Shown: positions 28,401 through 40,084 of the stretch, one piece after another
How the letters are laid out: every line of letters begins with the position of its first letter
Position numbering within the stretch: position 1 is the first letter of the stretch
Program-made: the position numbers and the translations under genes
The notes under the pieces: model-generated
Databases searched by the model: none
The model's input: only the letters and a program-made list of their open reading frames with translations
Told to the model about the DNA's origin: nothing
DNA from: Helicoverpa zea
Taxonomy: Eukaryota; Arthropoda; Insecta; Lepidoptera; Noctuidae
Direction of reading: 5' to 3'
Assembly: GCF_022581195.2 (NCBI RefSeq)
Contig: NC_061474.1
Coordinates: 3,968,001-4,032,000, forward strand
DNA: 64,000 nt

Positions 28401-31400
28401 GTTTTGTTAATGTTGTGTCACTACACCACAAGTGACCAGAGAGGTGTGCTAACACTTCCATACAGTGAGCAAAAGAAAGTCAAGAATACAACAGTTTTGT
28501 TAATGTTGTGTCACTACACCACAAGTGACCAGAGAGGTGTGCTAACACTTCCATACAGTGAGCAAAAGAAAGACAAGAATACAACAGTTTTGTTAATGTT
28601 GTGTCACTACACCACAAGTGACCAGAGAGGTGTGCTAACACTTCCATACAGTGAGCAAAAGAAAGTCAAGAATACAACAGTTTTGTTAATGTTGTGTCAC
28701 TACACCACAAGTGACCAGAGAGGTGTGCTAACACTTCCATACAGTGAGCAAAAGAAAGTCAAGAATACAACAGTTTTGTTAATGTTGTGTCACTACACCA
28801 CAAGTGACCAGAGAGGTGTGCTAACACTTCAATACAGTGAGCAAAAGAAAGTCAAGAATACAACAGTTTTGATAATGTTGCGTCACTACACCACAAGTGA
28901 CCAGAGAGGTGTGCTAACACTTCAATACAGTGAGCAAAAGAAAGTCAAGAATACAACAGTTTTGTTAATGTTGTGTCACTACACCACAAGTGACCAGAGA
29001 GGTGTGCTAACACTTCAATACAGTGAGCAAAAGAAAGTCAAGAATACAACAGTTTTGATAATGTTGCGTCACTACACCACAAGTGACCAGAGAGGTGTGC
29101 TAACACTTCAATACAGTGAGCAAAAGAAAGTCAAGAATACAACAGTTTTGATAATGTTGCGTCACTACACCACAAGTGACCAGAGAGGTGTGCTAACACT
29201 TCAATACAGTGAGCAAAAGAAAGTCAAGAATACAACAGTTTTGTTAATGTTGTGTCACTACACCACAAGTGACCAGAGAGGTGTGCTAACACTTCAATAC
29301 ACTGAGCAAAAGAAAGTCAAGAATACAACAGTTTTGATATTGTATTATGTTACATTATCTTTTATGTACTATTGTAAATCATCAATAAAATCTCTAAAAA
29401 AATAAGTTTTTTTTTTTTTTTTTTTAATTTAATATAAGAGACCTACCTCTGTAATTTCACAGCATCCTTGTACAATCTAGAAGATGGTACATTGTATTGT
29501 TTAGCGTTTTCGAACATAATGTTCATGTCTCCCGCTACTTCTGACAATGTACCATAGCTGCCCCTTCTTATTTTATTTTTAATCTGGTTCAAAGACACTG
29601 GGTTTTTGATCTCCTTGTAGTAATCAGGATAAGCCCGGCGAGAAGGCAGCTTCCAAAAAGGTTCTGACATAGGACCTATAAATGAAGCGCAATTTTTTAT
29701 CTAAGAATGGTTGTTTTACTAACTGCCTGTTTCACCACCTCCAAGTAAAGTCCCATTTTGAATTTAGAAAATTTAAAATCATTCCATTTTAAAATTCATA
29801 ATATCTCGAGTAGGCACACTCAGACATTGTGAAACAGGCTCTAAGGTAGTCCACTAGAGCAATTTATTACCATTTGGTCCTAAATGATTCTTGATGGTTT
29901 CTAGAAGTTTCCATTGTGGTGAATCCTCGTTTTCATTCTTCTCTTCGTCACTATCACCGCTGTCTTCAGAATGCTATAGAAATAAAACAAAATTTTTTGC
30001 ATGGACATTCTCATATAAAAAGAGAGAAAAAAGTATGAAACAACATTACAATTTAACAGGGCAAAAAGTGAAAAAAATCACTTTGAAAGAATTCTAAATA
30101 TTCGAACCACTAGAGTTAGTAAGCTCGGAGGATGATAGAGTTAGTAAGAGGAATAATAAGACTTGTACAATATGTAATTTTAAACTAAGGGCTTTTCTCA
30201 GAATAGTATAGAACATTCTCTCATACAATATGCCGTGTAATCTCTTTCAGAATAAAATTATAATTACCTTCACATCCGGCTCAGTATCCGACCCCGGTGG
30301 TTCCATGATAGCCAAAGCCTTACTATTGGGCACAGGTCCAACCCTCGACGTCCGCTTACTTCGGATACGTTCAGAAGTCTTCGCCGGTCCACTTCGGCCG
30401 TGTTGGTCGATCTCTTGTTTGCGCATTTGTATGACCTGCAGTATAAACTGAGACATCAATGGTCGTCTACGCCAAGAGGTGAGGAGGTTTCAAGCGATGA
30501 TGGTAAGTAGATGTAAGTGTGTTCAATTGTGGTTGTGTTACAAGAGGTTAAAATGATTTGCACTTTGCTTTGGAATAAGGAATCAAATATTGAGAGAGAA
30601 GAGCTTTGTCCGCCTCTAATGTGGACGCCTCAACATGACTACGGCCGCTTTGCCAAGAGCGAATCGACAGAAAAGATTGTGATAGTAATGAGGCAATCAA
30701 AAAGAAATTCAAACTTATGGTATTAGGTACTTCAAAAATGTTAAATGGATGACTTACACATGTTTATTTTGAAACAAAAATTGGATTTCTTTTAAACAAA
30801 TGTGTCAAACATCTGCTAACATTCTTTGCAGCAGCCATACAAGATTTAAAAGAGTGATTAAATGAGGGAAATTATAGGTATACTGCTTGAAACAAATTTT
30901 TCTTTGCGAAGCATTAACTGTTAACTAAATTATTATATCTTGATCTTTTAACTTTAAATATAATCTAAATACTTAAAATTAAATTACACCAACCTTCTTC
31001 AAGGCCTTAGCATCCTTATAAATCTGGCTGCCTGGCTCATTAAAATGGCAGGCGTTCCGAACCATTAACAAAAGATCCCGTTCCAATTCCGAAACATTGG
31101 TGTACTCCCCACCCTGTATCTTCTGGGCTATGGTCTTCAAGTCTATGGGAGAGTCTATAACATTATAGTACTCTGGGTAACGGCGCTTGGATGGTAAGAA
31201 TTGGAAGGCCGGGAAAAGAGGTCGGCCATCAGTGTTGGCTGTCATTACCTGTGGAATAAAAGGATGTTTTGTAGTTAAACAAACTTTTTTAAAGGGTGTA
31301 ATATAGACATTGATTGTAACTTGAGGAAGGTATATATAACAGTGTAATCCCAAAAATACTGGAAGACGGATATTAATTTACTGACAACTTTGTGACAATC

Positions 31401-33741
31401 TATCAAACTGAAACTACTAAACTAGATCAAAGAAAATTGGATTACTATCTATAACAAAAAAGGGGGTAACCATATTCTGAACTGTCCCTCTGTTGGGCAA
31501 GTAAAGGCCATTTTAATACTAATTTTTGTTAAATAAAATAAACTTACAGCATTGAACAATTCTTCAAAAACATTATCCTCTTCGTTATTAGTAGATGTTT
31601 CTGACAAGTCCTCTGCAACATCAGAACGTCTACTCGATGAGCCATTGCGAGACAGTTTCGGCATCTTGATATCTTCACCTAAGAAAAGTGTACATATAAT
31701 TTATTTCTGAGTAAAATAATGTAATTTGTTACTGTTACAGCCTTTTATCATCCCACTGCTGGGCACAGGCCTCCTCTCACACGGAGAAGGATTGAGCGTT
31801 AATCACCACGCTCGCTCAATGCGGATTTATGATTTCAGACTACAGTCCAGGTTTCCTCAAGATGTTTTCCTTCACCTTTTTATCAGCCATTGCCAAGATA
31901 TATTTAGAGAGTACATACAAACTTAGAAAAGTTGCTTTGGTACTTGCCCAACCTGGAATCAAACCCACACCCACATACTCGAGAGGTTGGTTCTTTACCT
32001 ACTAGGCCACCAAGCAAGACTTATGTAATTTGTTATTCCATATTAGAACGTAAAAATTTTAAAAAGCATTATGTGGTTATCTATCAAGGACGTTTAGGAG
32101 GACGAGAAGAGATGAGCTTTCAGTTACAGCAGGATGAAAAATAAAAAAAAAAAAACAGAAAAGTTGCATGCTTCTTATAAAGGTGAGAGGGCCTAGTAAG
32201 AAGCTTATTGGATAACTAGCTTCCGCCCGCGGCTTCGCCCGCGTAGAGTTCGGTTATATCACGTTTCCAAGAGAACTCTGCAAAAATCTGGGATAAAAAT
32301 TATCCTATGTTCTTTCTCAAGGTCAACTCTATCTCTGTACCAAAATTTATTAAAATCAGTTCAGTAGTTTAGACATGAAGGCATAACAGACAGACAGACA
32401 GCCAGACAGACAGACAGACAGACAGACAGACAGCCAGCCAGACAGACAGAGAGTTGCTCTTGCATTTATAATATTAGTAGAGTTTTGCTATATTAACCAT
32501 TCCATTTTGCTATGGAATTTGTTGTGTCACTTCTTCCCAGCAATAATACATAGCAGGTAGTGAAGGGTGGGCAATTTGGGGACTGTCTCAGGTAATTTAG
32601 ATTTTTGGAAAATTGCTGCTTTTCAGCCTACTTTATGATTTTATAAATGGTTTTTGTTTTTGATTCTAGGATTTCAAAATAATTCAAAAGTTTTCTCACC
32701 ATTTTCAAGCGCCTGTTTAGTCTGCAAGTAGAGTTTCCACAAGTCAATAGCATCCCGGTATTCCACGGTATCCGACTTGTAGAACGCCTTAGCATTATTC
32801 ACCAGCAGCTCTATATCTGCTGATAACTCTTCAATGTCCTCGTATGTATCAGTTTTTAACTTTTGTTGCACCTAAAAATAAATATGACAGTGCTGATTTT
32901 GAGTTTTGTAAGTTTACAATTTCGATGCATAATCTAAATTAGCAGAAATAAAGAGTTGTTACATGTTTTAAATATTACACGTTTACTGAGCCTGCCACCA
33001 CCAAAAGCTGATGACAGCTATATTAAGTAAACTGTTAAATAAATGAATTATAATTTACATTCAAGATAATTTACTTCCTAAAGTGAGAATAGAAATACAT
33101 CTTAAAACACAACAGATACTTCTTAAAACATAACAAAGTGGAAAACAATTAAGAGGACTTTCTAAAATAAGACTTTTCAGTAAACATTACTTACTCTCAA
33201 CAAATCAATGGGTTGTGAAACAACTTCATAGTACTGTGGCTCCTGGCGTCTCTTCGGAGCCCTGATGAAGGAGTCACACAGCAATGTGCCATCCTCCTTC
33301 TTGTATGACCTGATTGTGTCATACAGCTGCTGGCAGATCTCACCCTGACACGGTAAATATACATATTTTTAATTACACTAACCAATGGAGAAATATTTAA
33401 GTTTAATCAAAATGCATCTACCATGAACTAATTAAAATGAATTGAAGGAGTTCACAGCTACATGTTTAACACTTAAAATTTTAGTAACAACAGCATAGTA
33501 CATAGCTTGCAGTTAATGTAATATTCTTAAATAAAGACATAGATCTTGTTCAAAACACGGCCAATGAACCGGTGGTGTAGTTGCAGTAAGACATTACTAA
33601 AATACTACTTACAGGGTCCAACTTCTTCCTTTTCCGTGTAGATGGAGGAGGCCCAGGGTTGCTCAACTCGATGCCATCGTCACTATCATCCAAATCGGCA
33701 CCACGCGAAGCCCCGGACGAAGCACGGCGTCTTTTACTCAT
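7464..33741 (-). CDS. polybromo: polybromo (PBRM1/BAF180), 33 exons, complete
   Basis: Polybromo is the chromatin-targeting subunit of the PBAP/PBAF SWI/SNF remodeller and reads acetylated histones. Exons in transcript order: 33613-33741, 33195-33344, 32700-32871, 31548-31678, 30994-31248, 30268-30435, 29871-29973, 29447-29675, 27277-27392, 26569-26813, 25748-26030, 24936-25200, 22044-22142, 21293-21454, 20048-20254, 19372-19551, 18831-18979, 18076-18194, 17618-17731, 16923-17089, 16440-16506, 15801-15906, 15263-15396, 14448-14570, 13915-14038, 13253-13438, 10946-11085, 10096-10198, 9466-9507, 8893-9076, 8533-8609, 8171-8342, 7464-7758. The total is 5196 nt and 1731 aa; human is about 1690 and fly about 1650. 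All phases agree. Domains: bromodomains at about 44-150, 190-285, 355-455, 505-610, 635-745 and 755-880; BAH at about 920-1050 and 1110-1255; HMG box at about 1365-1430; Cys/His segment at about 1448-1540. The 42-nt exon 29 and the acceptor of exon 22 are the least certain parts. An in-frame acceptor 18 nt upstream of exon 22 is possible. Confidence 0.94.
8893..10198 (-). other. polybromo: polybromo Cys/His zinc-finger-like segment (exons 28-30)
   Basis: Two C-x4-C units are visible: YECAWDTCDYQFEDLADC with His residues at MEHC and QQHY, and YPCVWRNCARVRKGQ followed by RLLRHVRDLHV. Insect polybromo proteins carry such fingers after the HMG box. The two units are joined by the 42-nt exon 9466-9507. 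Confidence 0.8.
10946..13438 (-). other. polybromo: polybromo HMG box (exons 26-27)
   Basis: A Lys-rich linker precedes TGYILYSSEVRRAIVANNP. The next exon continues FGEISRIVGNEWRSLP and KQSWEERAARCNEETA. This is a single HMG-box DNA-binding domain at the position expected for polybromo. Confidence 0.9.
14448..19551 (-). other. polybromo: polybromo tandem BAH domains (exons 16-24)
   Basis: BAH1 starts at NKGDFVYVQPDKGHKEPHIV and runs to DKDVYVCESRYN and the WFKKIKVW segment. BAH2 starts at IKTGDYVYVVTDGGKQ and has NKCYFRGPFLIFPSE, FYKQEVLL, GKCAVLDYDDYLKCRPTEI and DIYVCESVYDE. Exon 20 uses the donor gtcagt; the fusion with exon 21 restores the conserved CYFRGPF block. Confidence 0.9.
20048..22142 (-). 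other. polybromo: polybromo degenerate bromodomain 6 (exons 13-15)
   Basis: This reads VPAAVQELLLNLFTSVYNHQ, then GRCYSDSMAELPE, then DMFAVFERARRLSRTDSQIF. The usual Asn after helix B is absent. That is also true of the sixth bromodomain of human PBRM1, so it is the family state and not decay. Confidence 0.85.
24936..26813 (-). other. polybromo: polybromo bromodomains 4 and 5 (exons 10-12)
   Basis: Bromodomain 4 has LYPEYYNVIDKPIDM and FSNCRQFNEEGSMIY. Bromodomain 5 has EYPDYYELIKNPIDMEKI and FDNACKYNEPDSQIY. Both keep the recognition Asn. They are joined by a short basic linker with ERKTPLKTFKAAPKAR. Confidence 0.9.
27926..27933 (+). promoter_or_regulatory. TATA box of the nested repeat ORF
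   Basis: TATAAATA followed by ggggcg lies 94 bp upstream of the ATG at 28020. The expected start site would be near 27955-27965, leaving a 5' UTR of about 55-65 nt. It is a textbook core-promoter match in the right orientation, though chance matches occur in AT-rich introns. Confidence 0.5.
28020..29405 (+). CDS. repeat ORF, 461 aa, thirteen 31-residue repeats, nested in a polybromo intron
   Basis: I do not recognise this protein. The ORF is intronless and opens at ATG 28020. After 37 leader residues (MCYFTSDESAYNQHRSQ...), which themselves resemble a worn repeat, thirteen 31-residue units run from 28131 to 29339. The consensus is MLCHYTTSDQRGVLTL, then PYSEQKKVKNTTVLL. Unit 1 is divergent (MFCYYTTSDKICVPT) and the others are nearly identical. 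A 21-residue tail ends in SSIKSLKK. Each unit has one Cys (Arg in some), is rich in Thr/Lys/Gln, and has no signal peptide or membrane segment. A TATA box lies 94 bp upstream of the ATG, and AATAAA lies inside the last codons. The gene sits antisense in the intron between polybromo exons 8 and 9. Because 93 is divisible by three, a non-coding minisatellite could also keep one frame open. Unit-to-unit changes are mostly non-synonymous, so coding constraint is not shown. Confidence 0.5.
   Translation: MCYFTSDESAYNQHRSQMYSRLGNKNPEYNNNILFEKMFCYYTTSDKICVPTLQYIEQKKVKNTTVLIMLCYYTKSDQRGVLSLPYSEQKKDKNTTVLLMLCHYTTSDQRGVLTLPYSEQKKVKNTTVLLMLCHYTTSDQRGVLTLPYSEQKKVKNTTVLLMLCHYTTSDQRGVLTLPYSEQKKDKNTTVLLMLCHYTTSDQRGVLTLPYSEQKKVKNTTVLLMLCHYTTSDQRGVLTLPYSEQKKVKNTTVLLMLCHYTTSDQRGVLTLQYSEQKKVKNTTVLIMLRHYTTSDQRGVLTLQYSEQKKVKNTTVLLMLCHYTTSDQRGVLTLQYSEQKKVKNTTVLIMLRHYTTSDQRGVLTLQYSEQKKVKNTTVLIMLRHYTTSDQRGVLTLQYSEQKKVKNTTVLLMLCHYTTSDQRGVLTLQYTEQKKVKNTTVLILYYVTLSFMYYCKSSIKSLKK
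28131..29339 (+). repeat. 93-bp tandem repeat array, 13 copies
   Basis: Thirteen head-to-tail 93-bp units with an exact period (for example tgtgtcactacaccac at 28321 and 28414). Variants are few: cca/caa, tta/ata, tgt/cgt and gtc/gac. The ata variant at the end of one unit always goes with cgt at the start of the next, so the unit that was copied spans the junction. Units 9-13 alternate variants in a higher-order pattern, which suggests recent unequal exchange. Confidence 0.97.
29384..29389 (+). terminator. AATAAA at the end of the nested repeat ORF
   Basis: A canonical hexamer sits 14 bases before the TAA stop (29403-29405) and is followed by an A-run and then a T-tract. Cleavage 10-30 nt downstream would fall at or just after the stop. 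Confidence 0.5.
30994..31678 (-). other. polybromo: polybromo bromodomain 2 (exons 4-5)
   Basis: Helix Z begins at FEELFNAVMTANTDGRPLF. RRYPEYYNVIDSPIDLKTI gives the ZA loop, and VRNACHFNEPGSQIY carries the conserved Asn. The donor of exon 5 (gttggt) is weak but keeps phase with exon 6. Confidence 0.9.
32700..33344 (-). other. polybromo: polybromo bromodomain 1 (exons 2-3)
   Basis: Coding for GEICQQLYDTIRSYKKEDG, then the ZA loop with EPQYYEVVSQPIDLLR, then a helix-C motif VNNAKAFY. This motif carries the acetyl-lysine-contacting Asn. The domain is split between two exons inside the PID region. Confidence 0.9.
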
Positions 33742-34470
33742 TTTTGATGAATGGCTCGCTATGCGAACCTTGCTGTTTCGATTTTAATGTGTAACATGTA
33801 GCTATTACATTCTGGTCAAACCGATTTAGTGGCCATATATTCTTTACAATACAGAAAACTATGAACAGAGACGATTAAAACAAATAATTTGCTGTATTTT
33901 GATTGATTGATTCACAAAATGAAGCCCCCAAGCAAGCAAGCGCGACGATGAATTCTGAACCAGTCCACAGAACGAAATAGTTCACAGGTAAAAGAGATAC
34001 AGTATACAAAAGTGAACGGTTATGAAAGAGATATTAGATTATTTATGGTGGCATTCGGTGGCATCGGGGATGGAATGCCACTTATGCCACCCACAAAAAC
34101 CACAGATGTTTACGCGTATGTATCTAGACCATCGAGCTTAGAATTATAAGGAGACGCCGTTTTGATATTGACGTATCTATAGTTATATAAATATGAAACA
34201 AACTATGCAACATAGTTCTGTCTCACTCTTTCTAAGCAGATAAGTGTATTTGAAAACAGGGACAACAATATTTTTGTGATTGCGTAAAATGGTGACATTT
34301 ACTTTTGAAATCCTCCTGTTTGTAGGTGCGTGCCATATCTGGCCATATATGTCATGGTAGTTGTGCTGTCAAATAGGTGCTCTTCGTGACTTATTTTTGC
34401 TATTTTATAGAATATCACTCGTGTTTACTTTTAAGACTTTACTATTTCAATAGTGAAATAATCAACGAAT
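33742..34470. promoter_or_regulatory. divergent promoter region, polybromo (-) and THAP-type exon (+)
   Basis: The start codons of polybromo (33741, - strand) and the THAP-like exon (34471, + strand) are 729 bp apart and point away from each other. I see no clear TATA box. The spacing fits a shared bidirectional promoter; this is an inference from layout only. Confidence 0.45.
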
Positions 34471-34542
34471 ATGCCTATGTGTTGTATTGTGAAGTGTGGT
34501 GCTAGGAAGCACCAAAATCAAGCTGGATTGTCTTTACACAGG
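34471..34542 (+). CDS. first exon of a THAP-type zinc-finger gene (partial)
   Basis: An ATG at 34471 opens MPMCCIVKCGARKHQNQ and then AGLSLHR, ending at a GT donor (cacag/gttagg). The CCIVKC pair close to the start Met and the S-L-H-R block are the first half of a THAP (C2CH) DNA-binding domain, where the normal continuation is FP...R..W. The next exon should begin with one nucleotide completing the Arg codon and then Phe-Pro. I searched by eye to about 41 kb and did not find it. The tandem Harbinger-like elements begin only 250 bp downstream. It may be the 5' exon of a gene with a long intron, or an orphaned remnant. Confidence 0.55.
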
Positions 34543-34786
34543 TTAGGAACCTATTTTTGCTAGAAACTACATAAAATAATTCACATTTTATAAAAAATAT
34601 GTTACGGGAACATGAATTGATGGTGAAAGTACTTATATTTTGGTTTATTTCTGTATAAAAACCTATATTTAGAAATAAATGTTGTTTACAATAACATGTT
34701 ATATTGGCATAGTGCTGTGCAGTTGTCATAATAGTATCGATATAATATCCACTTAATAAGTCTGCTTTTACAAATTTTAACATCAG

Positions 34787-36094
34787 CTGGCTTATTCGCT
34801 AACTTTCGAATTCTCAGATGTCAACTGGCCTCAGTTGTCATCGGAACTTTGATGTCAACCTATAAGTTCAAAACATTGGTATTCTGTATCGCATGAAGTG
34901 GATATCGGTGGATATCGTTACACGGTTGCTGACGCCAAAACTACGATGACAACTTGATAACTCTATTTTTTTATCGACTATTATACTGCTAAGTAGGAAA
35001 TACCCTATTAGCATTACATTACTACGTTTGAGAGAACGCTTTATTTTCAGCGTGTTATATATTTAAAAACAATCTGTGGCGGTAAAATTCAGTATTTGCT
35101 TTCTATTGTGTGTGAACTTGGTGTCTAAAATTCCGTGTGGTTGAACAATATTTTAACTGAGAATATTGTGAGTATTGTAGTTATTATAAATTTGACAACG
35201 TAAACAATATTTTGATACGTAGATTCCTATGTTTTGCATGCAAAACAAAAATTGGTACACTACAGGAAGGTAACTTTACGTACTTGAGTAGGTCGTCCCA
35301 TACATTGAGAGCATCGGTTACCTCTACTAAATGAAGGTTGAGACATGCTGCAAATTAGTAACATCAAATTATGTAATATTGGTATTTATTTAACTTTTTA
35401 CGTTATAAATTCTTACTTTTAGCTCAATTGCAACAGCAGTGTTTTGTTGAGCACGTTGCAGAAACGGACGTAACTCTGCCGAAACTCGCTGAAACCTTGA
35501 TTTGTTGATACGGAAATTTGCCATGAATTCCTTCTCCCGTAAATCCAAAGAATTATTGCAATCTCGCATACGACGTTTCTGGATTCTGGATAAACTTCGT
35601 TTTGTCTCTTATTCCACAAATGCCAGCAAAAATACACCCGAAATTTTTATTCCACACAAAGAAAGATAAAACAAATAAAAATAATACAATTAAAAATAAC
35701 ACTGTCAAAAAATAAAGGAAACGACTCAGGGTTTGTATTTCTATTGGAATCGCAAAATTAGAGAAATCTAATATGTCTGATGCAACAATATAGTATAGAC
35801 ATCCCAGTGATGAGGCATAAAACACTGCTATTTGTAGTGTATTTCAAAAAATGACATTGGCTATCAATTTGATGTCCACTGGGCTTACGGAATCGCAATA
35901 TAACGTTTATCGATACAGAAATCGCTGTCAAAATGAGTCATGGTGGATATCAGCCTGTGTCGATGCTGATGACGTCATCTCATTTGGTAACTGGCGTTAG
36001 CGAATAAGAAAATAGCTGTTTGACAATTTACTGATGTACACTTTACCAATTGATGATATCTGCGAGCTGTCAGTGGAGTTAGCGAATAAGGCTA
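34787..36094 (-). mobile_element. Harbinger-like DNA element, tandem copy A
   Basis: A 1308-bp element with termini ctggcttattcgctaac and gttagcgaataaggcta, which form an inverted repeat around cttattcgctaac. It is bounded on each side by CAG, a 3-bp CWG target duplication known for PIF/Harbinger elements. On the - strand near 35418-35583 a coding remnant reads REKEFMANFRINKSRFQ and then AELRPFLQRAQQNTAVAIE. This resembles the start of Harbinger nuclease proteins (F...FR.....F..L...L.P.L..Q.T). No full transposase is present. A second copy of the end motif lies just inside the right end, near 35992. Confidence 0.7.
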
Positions 36095-36097
36095 CAG

Positions 36098-37416
36098 CTG
36101 GCTTATTCGCTAACTTTCGAATTCTCAGATGTCAACTGGCCTCAGTTGTCATCGGAACTTTGATGTCAACCTATAAGTTCAAAACATTGGTATTCTGTAT
36201 CGCATGAAGTGGATATCGGTGGATATCGTTACACGGTTGCTGACGCCAAAACTACGATGACAACTTGACAACTCTATTTTTTTATCGACTATTATACTGC
36301 TAAGTAGGAAATACCCTATTAGCATTACATTACTACGTTTGAGAGAACGCTTTATTTTCAGCGTGTTATATATTTAAAAACAATCTGTGGCGGTAAAATT
36401 CAGTATTTGCTTTCTATTGTGTGTGAACTTGGTGTCTAAAGTTCCGTGTGGTTGAACAATATTTTAATTGAGAATATTGTGAGTATTGTACATATGTAGT
36501 TATTATAAATTTAACAACGTAAACAATATTTTGATACGTAGATTCTTATGTTTTGCATGCAAAAAAAAAATTGGTACACTACAGGAAGGTAACTTTACGT
36601 ACTTGAGTAGGTCGTCCCATACATTGAGAGCATCGGTTACCTCACTTACTAAATGAAGGTTGAGACATGCTGCAAATTAGTAACATCAAATTATGTAATA
36701 TTGGTATTTATTTAACTTTTTACGTTATAAATTCTTACTTTTAGCTCAATTGCAACAGCAGTGTTTTTTTGAGCACGTTGCAGAAACGGACGTAACTCTG
36801 CCGAAACTCGCTGAAACCTTGATTTGTTGATACGGAAATTTGCCATGAATTCCTTCTCCCGTAAATCCAGAGAATTATTGCAATCTCGCATACGACGTTT
36901 CTGGATTCTGGATAAACTTCGTTTTGTCTCTTATTCCACAAATGCCAGCAAAAATACACGCGAAATTTATATTCCACACAAAGAAATATAAAACAAATAA
37001 AAATAATACAATTAAAAATAACACTATCAAAAAATAAAGGAAATGACTCAGGGTTTGTATTTCTATTGGAATCGCAAAATTAGAGAAATCTAATATGTCT
37101 GATGCAACAATATAGTATAGACATCCCAGTGATGAGGCATAAAACACTGCTATTTGTAGTGTATTTCAAAAAATGACATTGGCTATCAATTTGATGTCCA
37201 CTGGGCTTACGGAATCGCAATATAACGTTTATCGATACAGAAACCGCTGTCAAAATGAGTCATGGTGGATATCAGCCTGTGTCGATGCTGATGACGTCAT
37301 CTCATTTGGTAACTGGCGTTAGCGAATAAGAAAATAGCTGTTTGACAATATACTGATGTACACTTTACCAATTGATGATATCTGCGAGCTGTCAGTGGAG
37401 TTAGCGAATAAGGCTA
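36098..37416 (-). mobile_element. Harbinger-like DNA element, tandem copy B
   Basis: A second copy of 1319 bp in the same orientation directly abuts copy A, with only CAG between them; CAG follows again at 37417. It differs from copy A by roughly a dozen substitutions and small indels (for example an extra catatgtag near 36489). The same - strand coding remnant is present with a Gln-to-Lys change. The two copies are recent relative to other repeats here. Confidence 0.7.
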
Positions 37417-37419
37417 CAG

Positions 37420-40084
37420 AACTTACTGTCCCTAAGACACTGAGCCCTCAGAGTTGTGTATTATTTTCAACAAAACATCAGTTAAAAACATTTTGATTAA
37501 AAAGGCGTATTATAAAATTCAGGATTTTAAAGACATATTTTATTGAAAATAATATGTTTTGCCTTTTTATTTTCACATGATGCTTCTACGGCGACCACGG
37601 GCACGGCAGTGCTTCCGCACAGACGAGCAAATCGGAATGCAAGTTGCAATATTTGCTTCAGAACTTAGTTACCGAATATAGGTTTCGAATTGTATAAATA
37701 TTTTTTTCTTAGCACTAAAATTGTTTTGTACAATCGATTAATACATAATTAGCTCCATTTGCATTATATAACTTTCTCATGAATAGCTTGAAAACGATTT
37801 TAAATTATTGTATTTTTTTTAAGAGAGTATCTCCTTATGGCGTTTCTTGCGGATTCTTCTTCATAGGACCGAATCTTTGGCACCCTGCAACTAGTCTGTC
37901 GTGAAAGAACTTTCATAGGGCTATTTGAAATAATAAATAATTACTTTGCCTGTTTTTTTTTTTTCAAAGGTATCACCCTACTGAAATGACTCCTCCCATT
38001 TGGTTGATGTTGTTGAGGTTATTAGTATCAGTGAAGTTAATGTGATAGTTAGTTCTATGACGAAGAGATTATTTATACTCGGTTATTTTTATGCACCCAG
38101 TAAGACTCGTACCACAGATTATATAATAGTTACTACGTAACAGATAAATCACTCCATACAAAAAAGTCCATACCTACTGTTATAAGCACCTACAAGTTCC
38201 CAACTACCTACAAATTCCTAGCTGCGTTATAAAATGAACCTTAAAAGCTCGAGCGCTTGATTGTTATTCCAATGCGATAGCGCACAGTTCAGTGACCGCA
38301 ACCGTGCCGTGGCCGTGCTTAGGGTTGCTTCTTACAATTTATTAATATTTAAGTAGGAAAACAAAGTTACGCTTATTTTAAGATAGCCTTTTTTAAAACT
38401 GAGTTTTTAAATAAAAAGTAATATCAAGAATATTTTTCTTTAGTTAACTATTGTATTGCCTACTAAAATGGAGTATGGGTACATATTACTAAATATTACC
38501 TAATACGTTAGCATAGGTAAGTACTTAAGTAAAGCTTTCGTCAAAATCAAAGGCGGTTTCCAACTATTTTTCGAGCACAAGTGCCATACCCCATATGGTA
38601 CAACTCCGTCGAGTGTTGATACATACCTAAAATTGGTTTCTGCGTAGCGACACGCGTAATGTTCCGAGTCGTCATTAAGTTAGACCAGAACTATACCTAC
38701 TTACACTCGAGATGTGTTTTGAGCTACAAAACTCACAAATTCACAATACAGTTCATATAACTAAGTAGGTATCTAAAGTAAAATAAGTACCTAATGATCT
38801 CTGTTGTTAAAGTCATAAAGTAGATAAGTATTAATTTATTTAAAAAAAAATTGAATTACTAGATAAGTTCATAAATATAAAATGTTTCTAAATCTTACAA
38901 TAGTCGCATATAAACTAACACAACTCAAAATACTCCATCAGTTTGTTAGGTAGCTTAAAAAACCTAATAAAAACGAACAGCATAACATGCCACGAAATAA
39001 AAATAATAATATTGGAACGCGCGCGGCGCGTGTGACTATTGAAAGCCCTGAGCCGCGTGGGGTTACCGGTAACCCAACGAGCGGTAGGCATTTATCGCGC
39101 GCAAGTACGTCGAGTGACAGAGGCCTGCTCGTACATACTTCTAACTAGAATACAATATCGATATTTGTTGAATCCGGTAGCGGTACAACCCTAGTAATGG
39201 CAGCCATTTTAGTTACTACTGCAGACTGACAGTAGGTGTGCACGTTTTTTTCGTGACATTTCCTGTCCCTATAGTTATATGTCAATGATCTAGACACACG
39301 GCAGTGTGTCCGCCAAGTTCGAGCAAAAAAAAGCGACACACCGGCCGTGGGTTATATTACACGAACCATTTCGGGCCAAATTCGACCCCCCTATAACTCA
39401 AAATCTATTTTATTTACGCATATCAAATTTCTAGTATCTGTTGAGACCCTCTCACTTATCTAAAATACAAAATTTCATTATCATACCTATTGTAGGTCTT
39501 GAGATATTGACGTCAGAAAATCGCTATTTTTACTATACACTCACTGACTGACTCACTCATCAAAAACCTAGACCACTTCCAATGGTCGTATTGACTTGAA
39601 ATTTGGCATGGAGGTAGGTCTTTATGTCAAGGTAAAGGGAAAAATCTGAAAATGGCCAAGTGTGAGTCAGTTTCAAAATAATGAAGGTGTACATTTATAC
39701 CCGGTGTAAATTTATACCCCTAAGGAACTAAAACGAACTAAATTTATCTATATTTATATAATATATCTTCGAATGGTCGTACCGATCGGAAATTCGATAC
39801 AAAGGTTTGTATTTAGTCAAAGTAAAGTAAAAATGTGAAAACAGCCAAGTGTGAGTCACTTTCGAAAATAACGAATGTGTAACTTTGATCCACGAACATA
39901 ATATATGATAACATGTCATGTTAGTCAGTTGGTAAATCTAGTCCATTTAGTTAATCTAGTTCATTTCTTTGTAAGAAGCATAGTGCTAATCAAAAATCTG
40001 AAAGATAGTATAAATGACTCATTTCCTTAACTAACTTAATCATAAGAAAAAAATAAAATAAACAACCTTACAAAAATAAATGAA
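37420..40084. other. intergenic, no gene seen; dispersed repeat pieces
   Basis: AT-rich DNA with a GC-rich patch at 39017-39125. From about 39350 to 39860 there is a low-copy-looking stretch with two related blocks containing gacttgaaatttggcatgga and its echo accgatcggaaattcgatac, both followed by taggtcttt/tttgtattt-like text. This is typical of old interspersed repeat debris. I find no spliced gene. Confidence 0.4.

Larger units (their letters stand above)
27277..29973 (-). other. polybromo: polybromo bromodomain 3 (exons 7-9)
   Basis: QWKLLETIKNHL starts the domain. It continues with RRAYPDYYKEIKNPVSL and FENAKQYNVPSSRLY (conserved Asn present). The intron between exons 8 and 9 (27393-29446) holds the oppositely oriented 93-bp repeat gene described separately. 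Confidence 0.9.
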